Origin: Prochlorococcus marinus
Lineage (GTDB): Bacteria; Cyanobacteriota; Cyanobacteriia; PCC-6307; Cyanobiaceae
Length of the DNA: 64,000 nt
Assembly (NCBI RefSeq): GCF_001180305.1
Contig: NZ_CVSX01000041.1
Span: 62,001-126,000 of the forward strand
Direction of reading: 5' to 3'
The notes below the pieces were generated by a model, which was given only the letters and a program-made list of their open reading frames with translations, did not search any database and was not told the DNA's origin. The position numbers were made by a program, and so were the translations under genes. Positions 18,589 through 28,795 of this stretch are shown one piece after another. Each line of letters starts with the position of its first letter. The stretch's first letter is position 1.

Positions 18589-19632
18589 ATGTCTTCCAAT
18601 TTTTCCAACGTCGAAATACTAAACATTTTGTTAGAGGGTAAAAACCTTGATGAATCAACTTCTAGATCGTTAATGAAAAGATGGCTTAATGATGAGATAT
18701 CTGATGTTCAAACTGGTGCTTTTTTAAGTGCTTTAAGAGCCAAAGGGTGTTCAGGGGATGAATTGTGTTCTATGGCTCAGGAACTTTTAAATGTTTGTGA
18801 ATTGCCTTTAGCTAGACCAAAATTATTTATGGTGGATACTTGCGGTACTGGAGGAGATGGGGCTAATACATTTAATATCTCTACTGCAGTTGCTTTTGTT
18901 GCTTCATCTTGCGGTGTAAAAATTGCTAAACATGGGAATAAAAGTGCTAGTGGAAAAGTTGGCTCTGCAGATGTTTTGCTTAACCTTGGTCTTAATTTAA
19001 ATTGTCCCTTAGACAAAGTTATCTCTGCTGTTAATGAAATTGGAATAACTTTTTTGTTTGCCCCTGTTTGGCATAAATCACTAATAAAACTAGCTCCTTT
19101 AAGAAAGGCCTTAGGAATAAGGACTGTATTTAACCAACTAGGACCATTGGTAAATCCTTTAAGACCTAATGCACAAGTACTAGGTGTTGCTTCTGATGAT
19201 CTTTTAGAACCTATGGGATCTGCGCTATTAAAAATGGGAATGAATAGAGCTATAGTAGTTCATGGTTCAGGTGGCCTTGATGAGGCCTCACTTCAAGGAG
19301 ATAATAAATTAGTCTTTGTTGAAAATGGTGAATTAAGATTTTCTAAAATCAATATTTCAGATTTCCACCATGAAAATGTTTCAAATGACCAGCTTGTAGT
19401 TCCTGAAGGAGTAACTAACGAAGAAATATTAAAATCTACTTTAGATGGTTCTGGACAAAAATCTCATAAAGAGGTTGTTGCATTGAATACCGCATTAGTT
19501 TTCTGGGTTGCAGGAATTGAGGATGATTTATTTAAAGGCTTTAATAAAGCTTTATTTTCAATAAATCATGGTAATCCTTGGAAAAATTTTTTACTACTAA
19601 AAAATTATTTATCTTCAAATGAATTAATTTGA
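18589..19632 (+). CDS. trpD: Anthranilate phosphoribosyltransferase TrpD
   Basis: Second step of tryptophan synthesis: anthranilate plus PRPP gives phosphoribosyl-anthranilate (347 residues). Glycine-rich PRPP motif [17 protein letters not shown] near residue 82, [17 protein letters not shown] near 110 and HGSGGLDE near 225 are all as expected. Its end overlaps an in-frame TTG just before carA, so the two genes may be transcribed together, although their pathways differ. Intact. Confidence 0.96.
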   Translation: MSSNFSNVEILNILLEGKNLDESTSRSLMKRWLNDEISDVQTGAFLSALRAKGCSGDELCSMAQELLNVCELPLARPKLFMVDTCGTGGDGANTFNISTAVAFVASSCGVKIAKHGNKSASGKVGSADVLLNLGLNLNCPLDKVISAVNEIGITFLFAPVWHKSLIKLAPLRKALGIRTVFNQLGPLVNPLRPNAQVLGVASDDLLEPMGSALLKMGMNRAIVVHGSGGLDEASLQGDNKLVFVENGELRFSKINISDFHHENVSNDQLVVPEGVTNEEILKSTLDGSGQKSHKEVVALNTALVFWVAGIEDDLFKGFNKALFSINHGNPWKNFLLLKNYLSSNELI

Positions 19633-19637
19633 AATTT

Positions 19638-20777
19638 ATGATTAATCCCTATAAAAAAAACGCAAAATTAGTTTTAAGTAATGGAATTATATTCCCGGGA
19701 TTTTCTTTTGGAGCATCGGGGACAGCTGTTGGCGAAATTGTTTTTAATACTGGCATGACTGGATATCAAGAAGTTATTACTGATCCAAGCTACTATGGGC
19801 AAATATTAACGTTCACTTATCCAGAAGTTGGAAATACTGGCATTAATAATGAGGATTCAGAGTCTAGTAATAGTGTTAAAGGAATAATTGTCAGAAACTA
19901 TTCATCAAATAATAGTAATTGGAGATCTTCAAAGACTTTTGAACAATGGTTAGTTGAGAAAAACGTCATAGGTCTTTGTGGAATTGATACTAGGGCTCTT
20001 GTTAAAATCTTAAGATCTAATGGCTCAATGAATGGGGTCCTTACTTCTGAAGATAAAACTATAGATAGTTGTTTAAAGATGATTGATGAAACTCCAAAGA
20101 TGGAGGGTTTGAATTTATCAAAATTAGTTTCAACTAAACAAAAATATCTATGGCAAGATACAACAGAAACAAATTTTGATGTTAGAAAAATATATTCTGA
20201 AAATAATAAAAAACTAAAGATAGTAGCAATTGATTTCGGAATGAAAAAATCAATTTTAAACAGATTAGTCTCCCATGGTTGTGAGATTTTAGTTTTGCCT
20301 TCTAAATCTTCTATAAAAGAAGTTCTATCTAATAAACCCAATGGCATTTTTTTCTCGAATGGTCCAGGCGATCCATCCTCTGTTACTGAAGGTATAGATT
20401 TAGCAAAATCATTAATTGAATATGGTGAAATACCCATGTTCGGAATTTGTCTTGGGCATCAAATATTTGGATTGGCTTTAGGTGGTTCCACTTATAAACT
20501 TCCCTTTGGACATCGTGGTTTAAATCATCCTTGTGGTAATAATAATAAAATTGAAATTACTAGTCAGAATCATGGGTTTGCTATCGATCCAAATTCACTC
20601 TCAAAAGAGAAAGTCAAAGTAACTCACTTTAACCTAAATGATAATACTGTTGCTGGATTGGAAGTTAATAATAAGCCAATATTTAGCGTTCAATATCACC
20701 CAGAAGCAGGACCTGGTCCACATGATTCAGATTATTTATTTAAAAAATTTGTTTCTCTAATGTTAGAAAGATGTTGA
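19638..20777 (+). CDS. carA: Carbamoyl-phosphate synthase small subunit CarA
   Basis: Glutamine amidotransferase subunit feeding ammonia to CarB for arginine and pyrimidine synthesis (about 379 residues). The CarA N-terminal domain shows GEIVFNTGMTGYQEVITDPSY; the class-I GATase triad is complete, with Cys in MFGICLGHQ and His/Glu in QYHPEAGPGP. I chose the ATG at 19638; a TTG at 19629 overlapping the trpD stop would add three residues. carB is not in the window. Confidence 0.95.
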   Translation: MINPYKKNAKLVLSNGIIFPGFSFGASGTAVGEIVFNTGMTGYQEVITDPSYYGQILTFTYPEVGNTGINNEDSESSNSVKGIIVRNYSSNNSNWRSSKTFEQWLVEKNVIGLCGIDTRALVKILRSNGSMNGVLTSEDKTIDSCLKMIDETPKMEGLNLSKLVSTKQKYLWQDTTETNFDVRKIYSENNKKLKIVAIDFGMKKSILNRLVSHGCEILVLPSKSSIKEVLSNKPNGIFFSNGPGDPSSVTEGIDLAKSLIEYGEIPMFGICLGHQIFGLALGGSTYKLPFGHRGLNHPCGNNNKIEITSQNHGFAIDPNSLSKEKVKVTHFNLNDNTVAGLEVNNKPIFSVQYHPEAGPGPHDSDYLFKKFVSLMLERC

Positions 20778-20827
20778 CATATTGTTTTCTTTTGATTTGA
20801 TAATTACATTTGATACTTTAATTTTTT

Positions 20828-20833
20828 GGAGGA
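20828..20833 (+). promoter_or_regulatory. Ribosome-binding site that sets an ATA start
   Basis: GGAGGA, the strongest Shine-Dalgarno-like sequence I noticed in the window, ends eight bases before an ATA codon that opens the STAS frame. An in-frame TAG sits two codons before the ATA, so translation cannot start earlier. Confidence 0.6.
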
Positions 20834-20841
20834 ATTAGACC

Positions 20842-21204
20842 ATAGAAGATTTCCAGAAGTTAACGGTCTCTTTAAGAGGAAACCTAGAAGTAAAAACTAA
20901 TATTATTGTTTTTACTTTTAAAGGACAACTTGATGCATTTTCAGAAAAACAATTTAAAACTTATTTGACTAATAACATAAAAAACGAACTTCCATTCGTT
21001 ATTGATCTTTCAAAAATTGATTTTCTTGATTCCTCTGGTCTTGGAGCTCTTGTTCAAACTGCTAAAGAATGTAAAAAGTTAAAGTTGGGTTTCTCAGTTG
21101 TTGGAAATTCGAGAGTTGCTCAAACTATTAAACTTGTTAGATTAGGTGACTTTCTTAATCTAAAATCGAGTCTTGATGATGCATTAAACTATTTAAAAAA
21201 TTGA
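20842..21204 (+). CDS. STAS-domain anti-sigma factor antagonist, apparent ATA start
   Basis: SpoIIAA/RsbV-like protein (120 residues from the ATA) that would bind an anti-sigma kinase in a partner-switching circuit. The core FTFKGQLDAFSEKQF and the phospho-site loop VIDLSKIDFLDSSGLGALV are clear, with the phosphorylatable Ser in DSSGLG. The only ATG/GTG/TTG in frame is a TTG at 20965, which would delete the first beta strands. The ATA at 20842 follows GGAGGA and gives MEDFQKLTVSLRG if read as Met, which fits a STAS N-terminus. The gene overlaps mrnC by four bases. Confidence 0.8.
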   Translation: MEDFQKLTVSLRGNLEVKTNIIVFTFKGQLDAFSEKQFKTYLTNNIKNELPFVIDLSKIDFLDSSGLGALVQTAKECKKLKLGFSVVGNSRVAQTIKLVRLGDFLNLKSSLDDALNYLKN

Positions 21205-21599
21205 ATTATTGGATTCAGAATTTAGTCCCCTATGGATCGCCTGAAGAGATAGGCGTTATTCAACTTGCTTGGCTTGGGGATTCAGTATGGGAACTTCACC
21301 AAAGATTAAGACATGTTCATTTTCCTTTAAAAGCAAAAGAACTCCATTTATCAGTAGTAAACGAAGTTAAAGCTAAATCTCAATCAAAATCATTAAGTCA
21401 AATTGAACATTTATTAAATACAAATGAAATAGATTTAATTAGACGTGCTAGAAATAAAACAAAGAGATATCCAAAGTCTTCAGACCCTACAATATACTCA
21501 AGAGCTACTGGTTTTGAAACATTGATAGGTTGGCTATTTCTAAAAGACCCTAAAAGATTATCAACTCTTTTTGAATATCTTGAAATTAAAATGCAATAA
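21201..21599 (+). CDS. mrnC: Mini-ribonuclease III
   Basis: RNase III catalytic domain without a dsRNA-binding domain (132 residues), processing 23S rRNA ends. Signature: IQLAWLGDSVWELHQRLR near residue 20 with the active-site Asp, and ATGFETLIGWLFL near 105 with the Glu. The TTG start lies within the stop region of the STAS gene (TTGA overlap), so coupling is likely. It sits directly before an rRNA methyltransferase, suggesting an rRNA-maturation pair. Confidence 0.9.
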   Translation: MNYWIQNLVPYGSPEEIGVIQLAWLGDSVWELHQRLRHVHFPLKAKELHLSVVNEVKAKSQSKSLSQIEHLLNTNEIDLIRRARNKTKRYPKSSDPTIYSRATGFETLIGWLFLKDPKRLSTLFEYLEIKMQ

Positions 21600-21603
21600 T
21601 TTT

Positions 21604-22612
21604 ATGAAAAACGTATCTAAAAATAATTATTCAAAAAAAAATAATAAACAAAACAAAAAAGTTTCTAGTTCCAACTTTAGTACTAAAAATAAAAATTCTA
21701 TAAAGGATTTTAGATTTTCAAGGCATTCTGCAAAAAATAAAAGTCCTGATATTTCAAAAGAAAATGATAAAAATAGAGGTAACTTTTCAAAGCCTAATAG
21801 AAGAACATCATTAGTTAAATCTAATTCAGAATTTTCAAAAAATACTTCAGATATTTATAAAGAGAATGCAAATAAAAGAAATTTTGATGATTGGATATGG
21901 GGAAAACACTCTGTTTTTGAGGCTCTTATTAATGAAAGAGCGATCAATAGGATTTGGTGTACTTCAGAAATATTTTCTTCAGAGAAATTTTATATTCTGC
22001 TCAAGGGACTCAAATCAAAAGGTGTTCTCATTGAAGAAGTTTCTTGGAATAGGCTATCTCAATTGACATTTGGTGCTGTACATCAAGGCGTGGCATTGCA
22101 GCTTGCATGTTCTCAAACCATATCTTTAGAAAAATTAATTGACTCTTCTAAAAAGAAATCTGCAAATCCTATCATCTTAGCTTTAGATGGAATAACTGAT
22201 CCACACAATGTTGGAGCGATCATAAGATCTGCAGAAGCATTTGATTGTAAGGGTATTATCATTCCTCAAAGAAGATCCGCTGGGTTAACCGGAACTGTTG
22301 CAAAGGTTGCGGCAGGAGCCTTGGAGCATATTCCTGTTAGTAGAGTAGTTAATTTAAATAGAACACTAACTGACTTAAAGAAAAATGGTTTTCTTGTTAT
22401 CGGATTATCTGGAGATGGTCAATTATCGATCTCAGATTTCCAAGAAAAAGCCCCATTGGTGGTAATAGTAGGAGCTGAACATAGAGGCATTTCTTTGTTG
22501 ACTCAAAAAAAAATGCGATTTCCTTTTAAGGATTCCTCTTAAAGGTAAAACATCAAGTTTAAATGCCTCGGTGGCAGCAGCTATTTCTCTATTTCATTTA
22601 ACAATTAAATAA
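21604..22612 (+). CDS. rlmB: SpoU-family 23S rRNA 2'-O-methyltransferase, broken by a frameshift
   Basis: TrmH/SpoU family, probably 23S rRNA Gm2251 methyltransferase. A Lys/Asn/Ser-rich extension (about residues 1-95) precedes the substrate-binding domain (DDWIWGKHSVFEAL) and the knotted SPOUT domain (LDGITDPHNVGAIIRSAEAF, VIVGAEHRGIS). The frame read directly stops at 22542 after KKMRFPFKDSS. One base fewer in the A9 run at 22505-22513 restores CDFLLRIPLKGKTSSLNASVA in three-part agreement with SpoU motif III, ending at TAA 22610-22612. Either a real lesion, slippage-rescued, or a sequencing error. Confidence 0.85.
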
Positions 22613-22737
22613 TTTTTTATTTTTATTTGAAAATTTTCTAGGTTCTTTTAAATATTGTTGTTTCAATACATTTATATATATATTCAATATTTATTGAATT
22701 TTTAGTACAAAATTGTATAGAATTTAACAAGAAAGTA

Positions 22738-22753
22738 TAGTCTGAATAGACTA
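22738..22753 (+). other. Small hairpin just before the DUF1816 start
   Basis: TAGTCT-GAAT-AGACTA forms a 6-bp stem with a tetraloop, seven bases before the TTG start of the DUF1816 gene. It replaces a visible ribosome-binding site and might tune translation or stabilise the 5' end. Upstream at 22682-22699 lies another perfect AT palindrome. Functional meaning is unproven. Confidence 0.35.
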
Positions 22754-22759
22754 ATAAAA

Positions 22760-22975
22760 TTGATTAGAAACTTTGGAAACAAACTCGGACTAGCTTGGTG
22801 GGCTAAAATTGAGACCGAACAACCTTGTAATACCTATTGGTTTGGTCCATTTATCACAAAACGAAGTCTAAAAGAAAATATGTCTTCTTTTATTGATGAT
22901 CTTAAAGAAGAAGGTTCTTTAAATATTAAACACAGTATTATGCGTTGCAAAAAAGAAGAACCATTAACTATTTGA
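22760..22975 (+). CDS. DUF1816 family protein
   Basis: A 71-residue cyanobacterial protein with a TTG start (MIRNFGNKLGLAWWAKIET). Conserved features: GLAWWAKIETEQP, a single Cys, and YWFGPFITKRSLKE. The family has been linked by sequence to CpcD-like linker domains, but the role is unknown. No membrane helix. It lies between the frameshifted rlmB and gatA. Confidence 0.75.
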   Translation: MIRNFGNKLGLAWWAKIETEQPCNTYWFGPFITKRSLKENMSSFIDDLKEEGSLNIKHSIMRCKKEEPLTI

Positions 22976-23005
22976 TTGACCCAAAATTTAGAAATAACCT
23001 AAGAA

Positions 23006-24454
23006 ATGGATTTTAATTCTTTAAGAAGTGAAATTAAAAAGAAAAATGTCTCAGTTAAGGAATTAGTTAATGAATTTTTTTTTAAAATAGATTCTAAAGA
23101 TTCCGAAATTAATTCTTATATATGTACTACTAGAGATATAGCAATCGAGCAAGCTAAAAAAATAGATAAATTAATCCAAAAAGATGAAATACTTCCTCCG
23201 TTAGCAGGAATCCCAATAGCCATTAAAGATAATATTTGTACCAAAGGAGTCGCAACTACTTGTGCAAGTAATATGCTCAAAAACTTTGTAGCACCTTATG
23301 AGTCGACAGCTTCAAGTAAATTATGGTCTTCAGGCGGTATTTGTTTGGGAAAAACAAATCTTGATGAATTTGCAATGGGAAGTTCGACCGAAACTTCTCT
23401 TTTTGGTGTGACTTCAAACCCTTGGGATATAAATAGAGTTCCAGGTGGGAGTTCTGGTGGGAGTGCTGCTTCAGTTGCCGCTGGATTATGTGCTGCTGCT
23501 ATAGGTTCCGATACAGGAGGATCAATAAGACAACCAGCTTCTTTTTGTGGCGTTGTAGGACTGAAACCAACCTATGGCAGAGTAAGTAGATGGGGACTGG
23601 TTGCATTTGCTAGTTCTCTTGATCAAATTGGACCAATTACTAATACTGTCTCAGATGCCGCTGAAATCCTTTATTCAATATCTGGTAAAGACCCCTTTGA
23701 TTCAACATGTCTTGATAAACCAGTTCCCAATTATATTAAAAATCTAAATAAATCTATAAAAGACTTAAAAATTGGAATTATTAAAGAATGTTTTGAACAT
23801 CCAGGCCTTGATAAGGAAGTTAAAGTATCTGTTCTTTCAGGAGTTGAGAGATTTAAAAATTTAGGAGCCGAAATTATTGATGTTGAATGCCCTAGGTTTA
23901 ATGACGGAATTGCAACATATTATGTAATTGCACCCTCTGAAGCATCCGCAAATTTGGCTAGATACGATGGTGTTAAATATGGTTACAGATCGGAAGAATC
24001 TTCTAACCTTTTAGACATGACTTCAAAAAGTAGAGCAGAAGGATTTGGAGATGAAGTTCAACGAAGAATACTGATAGGAACATATGCTTTATCAGCTGGA
24101 TATAGTGACGCTTATTATAAAAAAGCACAGAAAGTTAGAACATTAATAAGAAAAGATTTTGATAAAGCGTTTAATAAAGTAGATATTTTACTAACACCTA
24201 CTTGTCCAACTACTGCTTTTTTGAAGGGTGATTTTGCCAATGATCCACTTTCTATGTACTTGTCTGATCTTCTGACTGTTCCTGCAAATTTAGCCGGTCT
24301 ACCAGCTATAAGCATCCCTTGCGGCTTTGATAGAAATGGTTTACCTATAGGACTACAACTAATAGGCAATGTATTGGAAGAAGATAAAATATTGAATGCA
24401 GCAAATATTTTTGAAATTGATGCTCAGGTAATTACCAATAGACCTTTATTTTAA
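23006..24454 (+). CDS. gatA: Glutamyl-tRNA(Gln) amidotransferase subunit A
   Basis: Amidase subunit of GatCAB, which converts Glu-tRNA(Gln) to Gln-tRNA(Gln) (482 residues). The Ser-Ser-Lys triad is complete: Lys74 in IAIKDN, Ser in the [11 protein letters not shown] segment, and the [14 protein letters not shown] block. Intact and near the standard length. gatB and gatC are elsewhere. Confidence 0.97.
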   Translation: MDFNSLRSEIKKKNVSVKELVNEFFFKIDSKDSEINSYICTTRDIAIEQAKKIDKLIQKDEILPPLAGIPIAIKDNICTKGVATTCASNMLKNFVAPYESTASSKLWSSGGICLGKTNLDEFAMGSSTETSLFGVTSNPWDINRVPGGSSGGSAASVAAGLCAAAIGSDTGGSIRQPASFCGVVGLKPTYGRVSRWGLVAFASSLDQIGPITNTVSDAAEILYSISGKDPFDSTCLDKPVPNYIKNLNKSIKDLKIGIIKECFEHPGLDKEVKVSVLSGVERFKNLGAEIIDVECPRFNDGIATYYVIAPSEASANLARYDGVKYGYRSEESSNLLDMTSKSRAEGFGDEVQRRILIGTYALSAGYSDAYYKKAQKVRTLIRKDFDKAFNKVDILLTPTCPTTAFLKGDFANDPLSMYLSDLLTVPANLAGLPAISIPCGFDRNGLPIGLQLIGNVLEEDKILNAANIFEIDAQVITNRPLF

Positions 24455-24538
24455 TTTTGTATTAATAATTAATTTGTAATCACAAAGTATAGATCTTTTA
24501 TAAATTTTCTCTATCTTATATATATAAATTAATTAAAT

Positions 24539-27500
24539 ATGGGTTTCGTTCCTCTTCATAATCATAGTGACTACAGTCTACTTGATGGAGCAAGTCAAGT
24601 TTCTAAAATTGTTGATAGAGCTTGTGATCTTGGAATGGATTCTATCGCTCTGACGGATCATGGAGTTATGTATGGGGTTCTTGATTTAGTAAAAAAGTGT
24701 AAAGAGAAAGGTATAAAACCAATTATTGGTAATGAAATGTATGTGATTAATGGGTCAATTGACGATCCTCAACCCAAAAAAGAAAAAAGATATCATTTGG
24801 TTGTTCTGGCTAAAAATTATACTGGTTATAAGAATCTAGTTAAGCTAACTACTATTAGTCACTTAAATGGTATGAGAGGTCGTGGTATTTTTTCTAGACC
24901 ATGTATTGATAAATTTCTTTTAAATAAATATAAGGATGGTCTTATTGTTTCCACAGCATGTCTTGGTGGTGAAATACCTCAAGCTATCTTAAAAGGAAGA
25001 ATTGATATAGCAGAGGAAATAGCACTTTGGTACAAAAAATTATTTGCAGATGATTTTTATCTAGAAATTCAAGATCACGGTTCTATTGAAGACAGAATTG
25101 TAAATGTGGAATTACTAAAAATTGGTAATAAACATCAAATAAAAGTTATTGCTACCAATGATGCTCACTACATTTCAAATATGGATGTTGAAGCACATGA
25201 CGCTTTACTCTGTGTATTAACAGGAAAGCTGATAAGTGATGAAAAGCGATTGAGATATACAGGTACAGAATATATTAAAAGCGAAAATGAAATGCTTGAA
25301 CTTTTTAGAGACCATATAGATGATGAATCCATAAAAGAAGCTGTAAACAATACTGTAGAAATTTCTCAAAAAATTGAGTTATTTGATTTGTTTGGTAAAT
25401 ATAGAATGCCAAAATTCCCTACTGAAGAAGACTATGATTCATTTTCTCTACTAACACAATTAACTAATGAAGGTCTATTAAAAAGACTTAAAAAGAACAG
25501 TCTTAAAGAAATTGATGATAATTATAAAGAAAGACTATCTTCGGAATTGAAAATTATTAAAGATATGGGTTTCCCTGATTATTTTTTGGTTGTTTGGGAC
25601 TACATCAAATTTGCTAGAGATAACTCCATCCCAGTAGGACCAGGTAGAGGTTCTGCAGCAGGATCATTAGTCGCATATGCTCTACAAATCACAAATATAG
25701 ATCCTGTTGAACATGGATTATTGTTTGAAAGATTTTTAAATCCTGCTAGAAAGTCTATGCCTGATATTGATACCGACTTTTGTATTGATAGAAGAAATGA
25801 AGTCATTGATTACGTTACTGATCGATATGGAGAGGATAAAGTTGCGCAAATAATAACTTTCAATAAAATGACTTCTAAAGCAGTTTTAAAAGATGTTGCG
25901 AGAGTTCTAGATATTCCTTATGGAGAAGCAGACAAATTGGCTAAGTTAATACCTGTTGTAAGAGGTAAACCCTATAAGCTCAATGAAATGATTGATAAGA
26001 ATTCTCCAAGTCAAGAGTTTAGGGATAAATATGTAAATGATAATAGAGTGAAAAAATGGATTGATTTAGCTTTAAGAATTGAAGGAACTAATAAAACATA
26101 TGGTGTTCATGCTGCAGGAGTAGTTATTGCATCAGAACCTCTAGATCAACTTGTACCTCTTCAAAGGAATAATGAAGGTCAAATAATAACCCAATATTCT
26201 ATGGATGATATCGAATCACTAGGGTTGTTGAAAATGGATTTCTTGGGTCTTAAGAATCTTACGATGATTGAAAAGACGGTTTCTCTGATTAATCAATCCA
26301 CAGGAAAGATAATAAATATTGATGATTTACCTCAAAATGATTGTAAAACCTTTGAACTTATAGGAAGAGGAGATCTTGAGGGAATATTTCAACTTGAATC
26401 TTCTGGTATGAAACAGGTTGTAAAGGACTTTAAGCCTAACTCTCTTGAGGATATTTCATCTATTCTGGCTCTTTATAGACCGGGCCCATTAGATGCTGGG
26501 CTCATACCTAAATTCATAAACCGAAAAAATGGGAATGAAAAGGTTGATTTTCCTCATCCATACATTAAGTCAATTCTTACTGAAACCTATGGAATTATGG
26601 TTTATCAAGAACAAATTATGAAAATTGCTCAAGATCTAGCTGGTTATTCTCTTGGCGATGCTGATTTACTTAGAAGGGCAATGGGAAAAAAGAAAGTATC
26701 AGAGATGGTAAAACATAGAAATATTTTTGTTGAAGGCTCTATGAAAAAGGGTGTGAATGAGAAATTAGCGAATGATCTTTTTGATCAAATGGTTTTATTT
26801 GCAGAATATTGTTTTAACAAAAGCCACTCAACTGCTTATGGTGCAGTAACTTACCAAACTGCATTTTTAAAAGCCCATTTCCCTGTTGCATATATGGCAG
26901 CGCTTTTAAGCGTTAACTCTGGTTCCAGTGACAAGATGCAAAGATATATTTCTAATTGTTATTCAATGGGTATAGAAGTTATTTCACCAAGTATTAATTT
27001 CTCTGGAATTGATTTCACTATTAAGAATAATCAGATTTTATTCGGGTTATCTGCTATCAAAAATTTAGGAGATTCTGCTATAAGAAACATAATTGAAAAT
27101 CGTAAAAATTTTGGAATTTTTAAATCTTTATCAGATTTTTGCGATCGATTACCTACTAATGTTCTAAACAAGAGAAGTCTTGAATCTCTTATTCATTGTG
27201 GAGCACTAGATGAGTTCTCTAGTAGTAATAATAGAGCTCAACTATTGTCAGATCTCGAACATGTCGTTGAATGGGCGGCTTCTCGTAATCGTGATAGATT
27301 ATCCGGACAAGGAAATCTATTTGACTCTAAAGAAGAATTTTCTAAAGCAACTTTTTCTGATTCACAACTTGTAAAAGTTGATGATTATTCACTTATTGAG
27401 AAGTTAAGGTTAGAAAAGCAGCTTCTAGGCTTTTACTTATCTGATCATCCACTAAAACATTTAACTAAACCAGCTAAACTTGTATCTCCAATAAGTATTT

Positions 27501-28036
27501 CTCAATTACAAGAAACTAAAGATAGAACTAAAGTTTCTTTAGTTGGTATGATCCCTGAGTTGAAACAAATCACTACAAAAAAAGGAGATAGGATGGCTAT
27601 AGTCCAGTTAGAGGATCTTACTGGAAGTTGCGAAGCAATAGTTTTTCCGAAAACCTATGTAAGATTATCAGAATTTCTTTTGACTGATACAAGACTATTG
27701 TTGTGGGGAACTATAGATAAAAAAAGCGACAAGACCCAATTAATAATTGATGATTGTAGAGAAATAGATAATCTTAAATTACTTATTATTAACCTTGATA
27801 GCTCTCAAGCTTCTGATGTGAGAGTCCAAAATACCTTAAGAGACTGTTTAGTTAAATTTAAACCTGAGAAAGGTAAATGTGGAATCAAGATTCCGGTTTT
27901 AGCTGCAGTAAGAAATAAAAATAATGTTACCTATGTTAAATTTGGTGAGCAGTTCTGTATAGGAGATATCCAAGGAGTATGCAAACTATTAGAAAATAAA
28001 TCATTCCAAGTGAATTTGAAATCTTTAGTTTTGTAG
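24539..28036 (+). CDS. dnaE: DNA polymerase III alpha subunit
   Basis: Replicative polymerase (1165 residues). An N-terminal PHP domain begins FVPLHNHSDYSLLDG; the palm follows with GPGRGSAAGSLVAYALQI near residue 365 and the catalytic aspartates in MPDIDTDFCIDRR near 405; helix-hairpin-helix and OB-fold regions occupy the C-terminal third. No intein, which some cyanobacterial dnaE genes carry split. Full length in one frame. Confidence 0.97.
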   Translation: MGFVPLHNHSDYSLLDGASQVSKIVDRACDLGMDSIALTDHGVMYGVLDLVKKCKEKGIKPIIGNEMYVINGSIDDPQPKKEKRYHLVVLAKNYTGYKNLVKLTTISHLNGMRGRGIFSRPCIDKFLLNKYKDGLIVSTACLGGEIPQAILKGRIDIAEEIALWYKKLFADDFYLEIQDHGSIEDRIVNVELLKIGNKHQIKVIATNDAHYISNMDVEAHDALLCVLTGKLISDEKRLRYTGTEYIKSENEMLELFRDHIDDESIKEAVNNTVEISQKIELFDLFGKYRMPKFPTEEDYDSFSLLTQLTNEGLLKRLKKNSLKEIDDNYKERLSSELKIIKDMGFPDYFLVVWDYIKFARDNSIPVGPGRGSAAGSLVAYALQITNIDPVEHGLLFERFLNPARKSMPDIDTDFCIDRRNEVIDYVTDRYGEDKVAQIITFNKMTSKAVLKDVARVLDIPYGEADKLAKLIPVVRGKPYKLNEMIDKNSPSQEFRDKYVNDNRVKKWIDLALRIEGTNKTYGVHAAGVVIASEPLDQLVPLQRNNEGQIITQYSMDDIESLGLLKMDFLGLKNLTMIEKTVSLINQSTGKIINIDDLPQNDCKTFELIGRGDLEGIFQLESSGMKQVVKDFKPNSLEDISSILALYRPGPLDAGLIPKFINRKNGNEKVDFPHPYIKSILTETYGIMVYQEQIMKIAQDLAGYSLGDADLLRRAMGKKKVSEMVKHRNIFVEGSMKKGVNEKLANDLFDQMVLFAEYCFNKSHSTAYGAVTYQTAFLKAHFPVAYMAALLSVNSGSSDKMQRYISNCYSMGIEVISPSINFSGIDFTIKNNQILFGLSAIKNLGDSAIRNIIENRKNFGIFKSLSDFCDRLPTNVLNKRSLESLIHCGALDEFSSSNNRAQLLSDLEHVVEWAASRNRDRLSGQGNLFDSKEEFSKATFSDSQLVKVDDYSLIEKLRLEKQLLGFYLSDHPLKHLTKPAKLVSPISISQLQETKDRTKVSLVGMIPELKQITTKKGDRMAIVQLEDLTGSCEAIVFPKTYVRLSEFLLTDTRLLLWGTIDKKSDKTQLIIDDCREIDNLKLLIINLDSSQASDVRVQNTLRDCLVKFKPEKGKCGIKIPVLAAVRNKNNVTYVKFGEQFCIGDIQGVCKLLENKSFQVNLKSLVL

Positions 28037-28037
28037 A

Positions 28038-28484
28038 TTAATTATTATCCTCAAAGTTTTGACTCGCAGGTTTGAAGGCTGCTTTCGCTCTTTGTATATT
28101 CATTGTGATGTTTTCAATACCGAATAATGATCCAGGTTCTTTATCCCAACTAGCTGATAGTATTCCAAAACTCAATCCTGCTAGACCTAATAAGAAAAAT
28201 AAAGCAGAAATTGCAATTGTTGATGAAGGAGGTATTTCAGCAATATTTTTGGTAACTATGATATAACTCACTACAAATACTGACATTCCCATTATTGTGG
28301 GTATTCCCGCGGTGAAAAAAATTCTTCTTGCCATCCTATCAGCTACGTATTTAGGAATACCACTTGTTGATCGTTTTGGGGCAATTAATTTTTCAGATGA
28401 TTTTTCTAGATTGGAAAAGGCTGTTTTTTCAGATAAATTTTTTTTCTTTTTAAATATTTTTTTTTTGGATTGTTTTTTTTTCAT
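28038..28484 (-). CDS. PAM68-like photosystem II assembly protein (DUF3464)
   Basis: A 148-residue membrane protein with a Lys-rich head and the family sequence IPKYVADRMARRIFFTAGIPT near residue 42, followed by two helices (MGMSVFVVSYIIV and AISALFFLLGLAGLSFGIL). Homologues (PAM68 in plants, Sll0933 in Synechocystis) help assemble photosystem II. It follows rpsO by nine bases, both on the minus strand, and converges with dnaE one base apart. Confidence 0.85.
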   Translation of the reverse strand: MKKKQSKKKIFKKKKNLSEKTAFSNLEKSSEKLIAPKRSTSGIPKYVADRMARRIFFTAGIPTIMGMSVFVVSYIIVTKNIAEIPPSSTIAISALFFLLGLAGLSFGILSASWDKEPGSLFGIENITMNIQRAKAAFKPASQNFEDNN

Positions 28485-28493
28485 TGATAGAAA

Positions 28494-28763
28494 TCAGCCT
28501 CTGATTCCAATTTTCTTAACTAAATCTTGATATTTTTGAAGATTTTTGTCTTTTAAATAAGTTAATAACCTTTTTCTTTTGCCAATCATTTTTAATAATC
28601 CTTGCCTTGAAGCAAAATCATGTATGTTTCCCTGTAGATGGTTACTTAATTTAGAAATTCTTTCAGAAAGCATTGCTACCTGTACTTCTGCTGATCCAGT
28701 ATCAGTTTCATGCACTTGATGGTTTTTAATAAGCTTCTGTTTTTCTGCTGTATCTAATGACAT
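28494..28763 (-). CDS. rpsO: 30S ribosomal protein S15
   Basis: Primary 16S rRNA-binding protein of the small subunit (89 residues, normal). Conserved [19 protein letters not shown] and [12 protein letters not shown] are clear. It lies between ruvA and the PAM68-like gene on the minus strand. Intact. Confidence 0.98.
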   Translation of the reverse strand: MSLDTAEKQKLIKNHQVHETDTGSAEVQVAMLSERISKLSNHLQGNIHDFASRQGLLKMIGKRKRLLTYLKDKNLQKYQDLVKKIGIRG

Positions 28764-28795
28764 AAATTTAGTTTCTTTAGATCTATATTACTATG

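Noticed and set aside
24539-28036. Split intein in dnaE, known in some cyanobacteria
   Set aside because: dnaE is continuous over 1165 residues with no intein splice motifs.
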